From NCBI GenBank assembly GCA_934271265.1, contig CAKQRE010000001.1:1-64000 (forward strand): DNA of 64,000 bases, read 5' to 3'. This document shows, piece by piece, positions 6,102 to 16,200 of this stretch (positions within the stretch are counted from its first letter, which is position 1; each line of letters opens with the position of its first letter). The notes under the pieces were generated by a model, which saw only the letters and a program-made list of their open reading frames with translations, ran no database searches and was not told the origin of the DNA. The stretch comes from an uncultured Clostridia bacterium (GTDB taxonomy: Bacteria; Bacillota; Clostridia; Christensenellales; Borkfalkiaceae). The translations under genes were made by a program, and so were the position numbers.

Positions 6102-8756
6102 TCAGATAAGTTCGAGTTCCCAAACCTTTTCGAGCGGAGAGGTATAGGGGTTCACGCTCGTGGCGAAGCCCTTCACCGTGTTGCTGTTGAAGGCATACAG
6201 GTTTTTACGCTGATATACGGGAAGTTCTACCGCAAGGTCGAGCACGAGACCCATAGCTTCTTTATAGATCGCAGTTCTCTGAGCCTGATCGTCGATCGCT
6301 CTCGCGTCGTCGATCAGATCGCTGAGTCTGTTGATGATCGAAGTTTCTTCCGGATAGGTGGACTGGCTTTCCTTGATCTCGCGGTAACCCCACGCATAAA
6401 CGGAGGTAGCCGAGGAATTCTTGTGGTAAACCTGATACATATCGGGATCGATCGTCGAACCCCATGCGGCAGCCCACACTTCGAGAGAACCGGTGGCAAG
6501 TTTGGTAAGCGCGTAGGTATCGGCAACGACTTCCACGTTCCAACCCATATCGTTCAGGATCTCCGCAGCCTGTTTGAACACGGGGTAAGTCGGGTGTTCG
6601 GTGATGGAGGAACCTGCGATCGTGAACTTGATCTTCAGTTCGCCGCTGCCGGAGGTAACGCCCGCTGCGTTCATATAGGACTGGATCTTTTCTCTTGCCT
6701 TCTTTTCGGTCGTCCACGTTGCATAGTCGTGACCGTTCGGAAGGGACGCGCCGCCTTTATCTCTGGGGTAAGCCCAGCTTTCCATGGACATCGGCCAGTC
6801 GATCGTTTTGCAGGTACCGGACTGATAGAAGCTCAGCGCAAGCGAGGTTTCCATCGCCGCCATGATCGCTTTTCTCACGTTGATGTTCGGCACTTTACCG
6901 GCGTTGATACCGATATAACCGTAACCGAGCTGCCAGGAATCGAGAGTCGTGATCCCTTTGGATTTCATGCCTTCGAGTCTGTTGGCGTTTGCCTTGGTGA
7001 ACTGAGGAACGATATAATCGAGTTCTCCGTTTTCAAGTTTATCGATCGCGTTGGACGCGCTCGTAACGACCATACGAAGCTTTTCGCTCTTTACGTCGAA
7101 CATGAAGTTCCGGTTCGCTTTGAAGTAAACGATGTTGCTGTTGATAAAGCCGGAACCGCTCGGGTTATCGCTGTCGTTTCTGTCCGTCGCCTTGAAAGGA
7201 CCTGCGCCGACGGGGATCTCGACGTGCTGCAAAGACTGGATGGTCTTGCTCTGGAATTCGTAATCACTCCATTCCACGCCGTATTTGTTTTCGGTAATAT
7301 TGATCGTTCTGCCGTTGGGATGATCGCTGTCCGCCGTGTAATAATGCGCGGGCGCGACCGTGAAGCCGAAGTTATAAATGGCTTTCGGGTCGGTACCTTC
7401 CAGGGTGATCTGCAAAACGGCGTATTCGTTCTCGTTCGCGACCGTTCCGTCATCCTTATAATTGCTTGCGACTTTGTAGGTCGTGCTGCCGATCGTAACT
7501 TCGCTCACGAGCTGATCTTCCGAACCCTGTCTCACGTGACCGAGAGAACGGATCCCTTCGATATACGGATATGCAAGGGATTCGCCGACGTTCTGGTGAA
7601 GGATAACGGATTTCGCCTTAGCGGCATATTCCGTTTTCAGCGTGCCCGCCGTGCCCCAGTAAGAAAGAACGTTGTTGAGCTCGCTTACGGTCTTATCCTT
7701 GTATACTCTTTCGATCGCGGCTTCTTCCGTGGCGTAGTTTTTAACGATCTCGGTCCCTTCGAATTTTTCGATCACCGATTTATCTTCTTTTCCCTGCACT
7801 TTCTTGTAAACGGGGGTGATATAACCTTCGTGAAGGAAGAATTTGAAAACGTCGTTCGAAAGTTCGGTCGCCCAATCCTTGTAAGGCGCGGTCGTAAGAT
7901 CGTAAGATTCTTTTGCCGCTCTGTAGTCCGACTGAAGTTCTTCTTTGAAGGTTTTCAGGGTCAACTGATAGTCCGCAAGAAGTACGGCGTTATAATCGTC
8001 GTTTTCGACGGCGCCGACAGCCATTTTATACCCCGCGGAAACGGTGTGCGAAGCAATGGCTCTCTTCATGTCTTCTTCGCTGAGGCTGTAAGAGTTCTGA
8101 GAACCCGCGACTTTTCCCGCGGTTTCGTAAAGCGCTCTCAGTTCGTTCAGTCTCATAGTGGCATAAGCGGAAGCCTGTCTCGAAATATTCGATTCCGTTT
8201 CGTCTCCGCCGCCCGAATAGTTGGTCTGCGTTCTATACTGCGTAAGCCCTTTGATCTTGATGGAATACATCGTGGAAGACCCGGAGTAAACGGGATCGAG
8301 GTATTCGTACATGTTGAACATTACGTCGTTGATCGTAAGAGGAACGCCGTCGGAGAACTTAAGCCCGTTCTTTAAAACGAACGTGTAAACGTTATTTCCG
8401 TTTTCCTTTTCGATTTTATAATCTTTCACGACGGTCGCATATTCGTCGCCCGCGACGGTCTTACCGTTGTTATCGGTCGAAAGCATGCCGATCTGCGTCA
8501 TACCGATCACGTCCTGATCGGTTCCGGCAGTCGCATAAAACGGGTTATACAGCCCGTTCAGCTCTTCCGTCATCAGAACGACGGCGTCTTTCTTCGTTCC
8601 GGTGTTGCCGCCGCCCGAATTCGATTCGGATTCGTTCGTCGATTCGTTGCCGGGATTCTTCTTGCAGGAGCAAGCGATCAGCGACGCCGAGCAGGAAACC
8701 GCCATCGCCACCGCAAGCGAACTGCTGAGAATACGGATCAATGATTTCTTTTTCAT
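6102..8756 (-). CDS. oppA: Oligopeptide-binding lipoprotein OppA, enlarged
   Basis: An 884-aa substrate-binding protein of the SBP_bac_5 family, against about 540-600 aa for typical OppA. The signal peptide ends in a lipobox LIAC with Cys29, followed by a Ser/Asn/Gly-rich spacer. SBP features include NGLYNPFYATAG, LKNGLKFSDGVPLTINDV (about 129-145), and the C-terminal part with NVRKAIMAAM, EILNDMGWNVEVV, YQVYHKN and VELPVYQRKNL. The surplus is a mostly helical insertion at about 175-405, between the two halves of the first lobe. It delivers peptides to OppBC. The ribosome binding site GGAGG overlaps the end of the upstream lipoprotein gene, supporting cotranscription with the secreted subtilase. 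Confidence 0.93.
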   Translation of the reverse strand: MKKKSLIRILSSSLAVAMAVSCSASLIACSCKKNPGNESTNESESNSGGGNTGTKKDAVVLMTEELNGLYNPFYATAGTDQDVIGMTQIGMLSTDNNGKTVAGDEYATVVKDYKIEKENGNNVYTFVLKNGLKFSDGVPLTINDVMFNMYEYLDPVYSGSSTMYSIKIKGLTQYRTQTNYSGGGDETESNISRQASAYATMRLNELRALYETAGKVAGSQNSYSLSEEDMKRAIASHTVSAGYKMAVGAVENDDYNAVLLADYQLTLKTFKEELQSDYRAAKESYDLTTAPYKDWATELSNDVFKFFLHEGYITPVYKKVQGKEDKSVIEKFEGTEIVKNYATEEAAIERVYKDKTVSELNNVLSYWGTAGTLKTEYAAKAKSVILHQNVGESLAYPYIEGIRSLGHVRQGSEDQLVSEVTIGSTTYKVASNYKDDGTVANENEYAVLQITLEGTDPKAIYNFGFTVAPAHYYTADSDHPNGRTINITENKYGVEWSDYEFQSKTIQSLQHVEIPVGAGPFKATDRNDSDNPSGSGFINSNIVYFKANRNFMFDVKSEKLRMVVTSASNAIDKLENGELDYIVPQFTKANANRLEGMKSKGITTLDSWQLGYGYIGINAGKVPNINVRKAIMAAMETSLALSFYQSGTCKTIDWPMSMESWAYPRDKGGASLPNGHDYATWTTEKKAREKIQSYMNAAGVTSGSGELKIKFTIAGSSITEHPTYPVFKQAAEILNDMGWNVEVVADTYALTKLATGSLEVWAAAWGSTIDPDMYQVYHKNSSATSVYAWGYREIKESQSTYPEETSIINRLSDLIDDARAIDDQAQRTAIYKEAMGLVLDLAVELPVYQRKNLYAFNSNTVKGFATSVNPYTSPLEKVWELELI

Positions 8757-8762
8757 GGTTAA

Positions 8763-10265
8763 TTACCTCCGTTCTTGTATGATATAAGACTCTTGCTTAA
8801 AACGCTGTTCTTCCTCAAGGGTCTTCGTAAACTGAATGGTTATCTTACCTTCTGCGTCGACCTTAGTCGTTTCGGGATTTACTTTATACGTTATAAAGTC
8901 GAGATACTCGTTTTTCTCGCCGTAGACGACCAAGCCGAATTTCGTGACGTCCGCCGTGATGCCGGACGTATCGCCGTTTGCGAGAAGATTGAAAGAATAC
9001 TCGCCGCTGAACGCCTGCAACCCGCCGATCCTCATTTCGGCAGAGGTAAGAGAAACTTTGAGGTTCGCGCCCTCTTCGATCTCGCCGGAGAACAAACCGA
9101 ACGAAATATCGGTCTTTCTCGCGCCGCAGCTTGCGTAATCGAAAGTCACGTTCTCAAAAGCGATATCCGTGATCTGCGAAGTCTTCGCGATCGCGCCGAA
9201 CAACCCGCCCTTCGTTGCCGAAGAGGAATTGAATTTAGCGGAAATGTTGGTAAAGCGATAGGTCTTTCCCGTTTCCTTGCCGTAGATCTTTCCCGTAAAA
9301 GTGCCGTTCACGAAAGCCGCCGGCCAGTTCTTTCCCGTAAAGTCGAGATCGGCGGAAATTTCGTAATATCCGTTTGCGGCGGCATATTTCACGAACTGAT
9401 CCGCATTTTCGATCCTGTAAAGGTCTCCTTCGAGGAATTTTACGTAGATCTTGTATACGCTGTTCTGCGCAACGCCGTTCTCGTCGAGCGAACCGTTATG
9501 ATAAAGATATTCGCCCTCGTTAAGCTCGATCTTCTGCGTACATGCCTCGTCGGTATAAGCGGATTCGAAAGTTTTGTTGGCAACCTTGGGGAAAGTATAG
9601 TTTCTGCCGCCGCCGAGGCTCGTGGTGTATTCCACCGCGCCGTCATCCCAGTAAGGCAGATACAGGCGGGCTTCCCACTCGCCTTCCGTGCCTCTCAGCT
9701 CGGAAGGGATCGCCGCGATATCCGTTTTATCATACTGTTCCCACACGCCGTCGGCGTTCTCGTAATAATACTCGAAACGGTAAAACTCGATCCAGGCGGC
9801 GTAAAGTTTGATCTCAACCACCTTTTTATCGTCGGCTTTGCAATCGATCGTATCGTTGGCAAAATCCCACTTATCGGCATAGGAATAGGTAACGTTTCCC
9901 GCCTCGTCCGTGATCTCCGTTCTCGTACGATACCAGCCGAGAAGCATATGTCCGAGTTTCGTGAGCGGGTACGGATTCGTCTGTTCGTCGTATCCGATGA
10001 ACGGCCTTTTACTGTCTACCGGATCGACGATCTTAATGTGAACGTAACCGTTTTCGTCCGCCGTGTAGTTGGACGGTTTGTACATATCCGTAAGCGAAAC
10101 TTTTTCGTTTCCGGCAAGCGTTCCGCCGCCCGTGTCAAAGTTCACGACCACGGTATAACCCGCGGCTTCGTTCTGTTTGATCACGTCGCCGGCACACGAG
10201 GCAAGCCCCAGTGTGCCGACAGCCAGCAGAACGGAAAAAACGACAATTAAAAATCTTTTCTTCAT
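8763..10265 (-). CDS. Surface lipoprotein with an InlB-like repeat and a possible beta-helix region
   Basis: 500 aa. The signal peptide ends LASC (Cys24), so it is lipid-anchored outside. Residues about 35-160 hold a Listeria-Bacteroides (InlB B-type) repeat, recognisable from VVVNFDTGGGTLAG at its start and GHMLLGWYRTR and LYAAWIEF at its end. The second half contains IENADQFVKYAAANGYYEISADLDFTG and GGLFGAIAK, which look like the stacked strands of GLUG-type or parallel beta-helix adhesin regions. No catalytic motif is seen. It sits between the subtilase and oppA with 24 and 6 bases of spacing, so it is in the same transcript. A role in holding or handing over substrate is inferred only from this position. 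Confidence 0.85.
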   Translation of the reverse strand: MKKRFLIVVFSVLLAVGTLGLASCAGDVIKQNEAAGYTVVVNFDTGGGTLAGNEKVSLTDMYKPSNYTADENGYVHIKIVDPVDSKRPFIGYDEQTNPYPLTKLGHMLLGWYRTRTEITDEAGNVTYSYADKWDFANDTIDCKADDKKVVEIKLYAAWIEFYRFEYYYENADGVWEQYDKTDIAAIPSELRGTEGEWEARLYLPYWDDGAVEYTTSLGGGRNYTFPKVANKTFESAYTDEACTQKIELNEGEYLYHNGSLDENGVAQNSVYKIYVKFLEGDLYRIENADQFVKYAAANGYYEISADLDFTGKNWPAAFVNGTFTGKIYGKETGKTYRFTNISAKFNSSSATKGGLFGAIAKTSQITDIAFENVTFDYASCGARKTDISFGLFSGEIEEGANLKVSLTSAEMRIGGLQAFSGEYSFNLLANGDTSGITADVTKFGLVVYGEKNEYLDFITYKVNPETTKVDAEGKITIQFTKTLEEEQRFKQESYIIQERR

Positions 10266-10289
10266 GGTCTTTCCTTCTCGTTGTCCGGA

Positions 10290-13200
10290 TCAGACGTTAT
10301 TTTTCTTTCTCGAGAGCACGAATGCGACGCCCGCGATCGCAAGCACGGAAACGGGGATCAGCCCCTTCATTCCGTCGATCGCGTTTTTGCAGCCGTTCTT
10401 CTTTCCCGTCGATTCTTCGGCGGAGCTGTCCGTTTTTCCGCCGGACGAAGATTCTTCCGACGAAGAATCATTCGATTCGCTTTCCGACGTGCTTTCGTTT
10501 CTCTTCTTCAGATATTCGATCGTGTTTTCCGCGTTTTCCAGATAGGAATAGTTGGTAACGAGGGCTTTCTGATCGAGAGAGGTCAGCGAGTCGTAAGCGG
10601 TACGCGCCGCAACGACGGTCGCTTCGTCGTCCAGGGTTATGTCGGCAGGGATCGCAGAGATCAGTTCGATCACGGCGAGGGTCGCGTCCATCGTGGCATT
10701 GCTGCCGTTGACGACCGTACCGAAGTACTGACCGAAGATGAACGAGTCGTAATTTCTGCCGTTTGCGGGTTTCACCATCACGATCTTGTTTTCAAGTTTT
10801 CCGATGTATCCCACGAAGTTCGCGCCGTAATAATAGTTGGTGATATTACCGCTCGTCTGCCACATGAAGTAATCGGTGATCCCGAGCCCGCCGTAACTTT
10901 TGTTATAGGGCGCGTTTGCGGAATCCGCAGAATAAGAAGAATCGTATTCTTCTTCGAGGATAGGAGCGTCATACCCTTTGAACACGACCATCTTAAGATC
11001 GGTGCAACCGAAGAACGCTTTGTCGCCGATCGCTTTCAACGTGGAAGGCAGAACCGCGTTCACAACCGAAACGTTTTCGAACGCTTTCGCGGAAATTCTG
11101 ACCGTTCCCTCTTCCACCGTGTAGGTGGTAGCGCTCATGAGCGCGGGATAGGAAACGAGCTGAAGCCCGGTTTCGATCTTCTGGTAGAGAACGCCGTCGA
11201 TCACGCGGATGTTTTCGCCGATGTCGTACGTATTCTCTTCCGTTTTCCCGATCGGCTTGCCGTTGAAGACCAGGTCTTTCGTTCTGCCGTAGGTTGCGAT
11301 CGAAGTGCCCGCGAACGGGTTTTCGCCGAGTTCCTTCAGGTTTTCGCCGAAGGTAACGGAAGTGAGTTTCGTATTCTCGAACGCGAAGTCTCCGACGGAA
11401 ACCGCATTCTTTAAGTTGACGGAAGAGATCGCGGTATTGCGGAACGCCGCCGCGCCGATCTCCGCCAGTTCGTCAAGCCCGTCCACGCGGGCAAGGTTGT
11501 AACAATTTTCGAACGCGCTTGCGGAAACGGTCGCGCCGTCTGCGATCTGCGCGCTTGTCGCATAGCTCGTCGCGAAGGCGTATTCGCCGATCGTTTTCAC
11601 GTTTGCAAGGTCAACCGTTTCGATCTTCGTACCGAAGTAAGCGTAATTGCCGACCGCCGTCATTTCTGCGTTAAGCCCCGTAGCGGTCAAAGCCGTACAG
11701 AACGCGAACGCGTAATCGGGAACGGTCGTGATGCCGCTGCCGAAGGAAACGTTTTTCAGCGCTTCGTTGCCCATGAACGCAGCCGTGCCGAGTTCGTTTG
11801 CCGAATCGAGCGCGACCGTTTCGATCGAAGGAGCGAACAAGGAAAGTTTTCTGCCGAGCAGAACGACTTTTCCGTCCGAAACGATCTTGTTAGCCGCATA
11901 GGAATACTGATTGTTTTCACGCTGATATTCGGGGGTCATCATACCGCTGAACGCATAGTTCCCGACGGAGACGACCTTGGAAAGATCGGCATTCGCAAGC
12001 GAAACGTCGTTATAGAAGGCGTAATTTCCGATCGCCGCCCCCTCGCCTAAAGTAAGCGAGGACAATTTCGCGTTGCCCATGAACGCCGACGCGCCGATCG
12101 TAACGTTGTTGCCGATCGTAACTTTCTCGAGCGCGGAATAAGTTCCGCTTAAAATATCGAATTTCAGATAGGTGTTCGTTTCGACCGTCTTCCCGTCGCC
12201 GTCTTTCACAATGTATTCGTACGTCTGATAGTTCGAGAAGCTCTTCGAGTTTTCGTAAAGCCCGTCCGTATTGATCGGGCAGAAGAACGCAGCCTCGCCG
12301 AGCGTAACGTTGTTGCCGACCGTAACTTCCTTCAGTGAAACGTTATACGCGAACGCATAGCTGCCGACGGTCGCGTTGTCCGCGATCGTTGCCGAAGCAA
12401 TCTTCGTCAAGGCGAAAGCGTAGTCCCCGACCGAGGTCACGCCGGAAAGGTCGGGCGTTGCGCCGAGGTTCGTTTTGTGGAAGGCGTAATCGCCGATCTC
12501 TTTCAGGTTGCCGCCGGTGAAACTTCTCAGGTTTTCGCAACCGGCGAAAGCGTATTCTCCGATCGTCGTCGCGTTTTCCGCAACCACGAAGTATACCCTG
12601 AGGTTACCCGAGCAGGCGCCCGCGGCGATCTTCTTTGCCGAAGTTCTCACCGTGTTGGAAGCATACGCGGGTGCGACGAGAACGAGTTCGTCGTCCTTTA
12701 CGAGATATCCGCCGTTGTTTTCCGCCGTGAATGCGGAACCTTCGGCAAGATTGAATTTCGCAACGTTCGTACCCGCAAAGGCATATTCGCCGATGACGGA
12801 AACGTCTTTTCCGAGCGAAACCGAAGTCAGCGCGGAACAATCGCGGAAGGCGTAAGAAGAAATAACGGAGGCGTTGATGTCGATGCTCTTCAATTTGTTG
12901 CAGAGAGCAAACGCCATAGAACCGATCTTGATCTTCTCCGCATTGAAAGTGACCGATTCGAGATGTTCGTTCTTATAGAAGGCGCCGATGCCGAGAGACT
13001 GCGAGCTTTCGGGAAGCGTGAGCGTCGTGAGTTTGTTGAACGCGAAGGAATAGTTTCCGATCGCGTTGACGGACGCGAGGTTCACGTAAGAAAGTCCGCA
13101 CTGAGCAAACGCCCTTTCGTTGATGAATTTAACGTGTTCGAGGTTGATCGAAGTGAGGTTCGTACAACCGAAGAACGCATACGTACCGATTCTCGTCAGC

Positions 13201-16200
13201 GTGGACGGCAACACGACTTCTTTCAGAGCCGTAAGTCCGGCAAACGCATAGGAGTTGATCGTCGTAACGCCTTCGGGGATCACGATCTTGGTGATCGTAT
13301 CTTCGCCGAGGTAACTCTGCTTGATGTAGTAAGGATCTTCCTCGTCGATCACGTCTCCCGCGGAAGTGTCTTTCTCCACGTATTCGTAGTGAGAGAACGC
13401 ATAGGCATAGATCGTGGTAACGCCTCTGTCCGCAGGGATCTCGACCACTCCGCCGAGCCCTCTGTAGTTCATAAGGTAAATACTGTTCGTCGTGAACGGA
13501 TCTTTTACGGTGATTGAGATCTGCCCCGAGTAAAGGGTGATCCTGCCGTCGAAGTAAACGTTCGCCATCACGACCGTGGAACCCTTCGCCTGCGCGACGA
13601 TCGTTCCGTCTTCCGTCACCGTGGCGATCGACGGATTGCCGACCGTGAATTTAACGGAAGTTCTGTCGTTTCCGAAATAAGAATCGAGAACGTACTGCAC
13701 TTTTACCGATTCGGAGGGGAACATCGAAAGGCTCGAAGAAGAACCGAAATCGTACTCTCCGCCCGTAACGCCGATCTCTCTTTCGTCGGAAGAAACGTCG
13801 TAATACGCTTTGATCGTTTCATAACCCGTCAGGGTGAATTTGTTGACTTCGGGCACAGAGTAACCGCCGTTATACCCTTCTTCTCCCTTCTGAAGGACCT
13901 TGATCGTCGCCTGCGCTTTCACGGTGTTGCCGTTCGCGTCGCGGCCGATCGCGGTGATCGTTGTCGTTCCGCTTTGCTTTGCCACGACCACGCCGTTGAC
14001 GACGGACGCGATCGATTCGTCTTCCACTTCGTAGTTCAGCGTTTCCGTCCAGCTGTCCGAAGGATAAATATTGAGATAGTCGGAAACGGATTTCGTTTCG
14101 TTGGGGCTGAGCCTGATCGTATCTTCCGTGAACGCAAGACCGGTAAATTCGTCCGGCAGACGGATCTGATACACGGCGGAGTTCATGGCGTAGTCGTAAA
14201 CGACCGCGATAAAGCTGTTATTATTCCGTTCGATCGAATAATTGCCGTTCTTGTCAACCTGAAGCCCTGCGGAATTTTTCAGCTGTTCGATATAATCGGT
14301 CAGCTCGATCGTCACCTTGGAATCGGCAGAGAAGGTCGAATAAACGGGGGTGATATACTTGCCGAACGTTTCCATGCGGAAACCGCTTGTTCCCTGCAGG
14401 ATCTGTCCGAACTGCATCGCCATCGTGTAGTGGTTATCGTAAATGCTCAGGTCGGCAAAGAGTTTCGTTTTCTTTGTCGTTCTGTCATATTCGGTGCGAT
14501 AGGTCACGTCCGTTACGACGGGAGCTTCGAAGTCTACGTACATGGGGAATTCGAACACGTTTCTCGCGTTGTTCTGATCCTCGTTTTTGCCGTAGTCGAT
14601 ATAGGTGTACACCGAAACGGTATACTGCGTGTTATTCTTTAATTTATAAGCGAGCGGGCTGAAATCGAGATCGATCGAGGAGGCGTAGATCGTGCTGCCC
14701 GAGCTGAACGATTTTCTCTGATTGTAGCTCGTTTTGGTATAAACGACTTTGCCCGTAGAGTTTTCCCTGATCTCGATATCCACCTGTTTCACGTTACGGA
14801 GAAGCCCTGCGGAGATCGAACGGATCTTCGAAACGGAATTGGAATTTCCTTCGTTGATCAAGGATACGGCGATTTTTTCTTTTGCCGCCGCGATCTGCGT
14901 GGACGAGGGGTTCTGTTTGAACCCGTACGCGCCGAGCGTGGTGATATAATCGGAATACAGACCGCCGATCACACGGGTCGCGTAAGCGTCCGGCATCATC
15001 TTGTCGTTATCGTCGAGACCGGCGTTGATCTCGTCGGCATTCGTGTCGTAATACTCTTCGTCGAAAATGGGAGCTTCCGTCCAGTCGCCGTAGAAAGCGA
15101 GCAAAGGAAGATTCATGTTGACGTCCGTGCCGCCGTCGGCTTTGAAGCGGATGAATCCTTCCACGTACATGCCGTATTCGAAGGAATCGTCCATATACTT
15201 TTTATCCTCTTCGGAAAGAACGATCTCCACCGTGACTTTCGCGGAGGAATACGCCGCGACCGATATGCGGTCGCCGCTCACGGAACCGTTCTGAACGCTC
15301 TTGACGCTCATCGTCGTACCGGAAAGAAGATACCCTTCCTGCGTGACGACCGTATCGCCGTGACCGGTATACGTTTCGCTGACCCCTTCGGTCTGGATAA
15401 CGGAAGAGAGTTTATAGGAAACCTGCTTATCGCTGACGTTGTTCACGTCGAACGTCATGGTGTAAATTCCCTCTCTGTTCTTATCGTCGCCGAGTTCGAG
15501 TTTCGATTTGTCCATCGCGTTGCCGTCTTCGTCGTACGTGGTGAGATAGGAAGCCGTCGTGACGGAATTCAGAATATTGATAAGCCCCGCGCCCTGTTTT
15601 CTCACGGCGTAAGGCAGACCGTTTTTGTTGTAAACGATATCCGCGGTCGACATCATCAGCTGATTGACGAGCGCCGTGACTTTTACGTTATATTCCGTGC
15701 TTTCTTTCGTAAGCCCGGAAAGACCGAGTCTCTGCGCGTTTTCGTCCGCCTTGACGTACTGACGGATAAGCGCCGTTGCGCCCGCAAGGTTGGGAGAAGC
15801 CATCGACGTACCGGAAAGTCTGTCGTAAGCCTGACCGGGAACCGCGGAAAGGATCTCGCCGCCGTGCGCCGTGATCTCGGGTTTGATTCTCAGATCGGAA
15901 GTCGGTCCCCACGACGAGAAGTCGGACATGAACGGACCGGCGAGCTGAGATTTGGAGATCGTGATCTTTCCGGAAGGCTGAGCGGCAAGCTTTTCGCCTT
16001 CGTCCTGCGAAATGGAGCACGCAGCACCGATATCGGATCCGACGGACATGGAGATCGTACCGGATACGTTGTTGTAAATGATAACGCCCGCGGCGCCTTT
16101 TTCTTTCAGCGCGACTCTCACCTTATCTTCGAACGTCGTCGTTCCGCGCTTGACGAGAACGATCTTGCCCGCATAGTAAGAGGTGTCGTGCGTATAGTCG

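Noticed and set aside
6093..8375. Open frame of 760 codons on the plus strand
   Set aside because: Antisense to oppA; no start signal and no recognisable domain.
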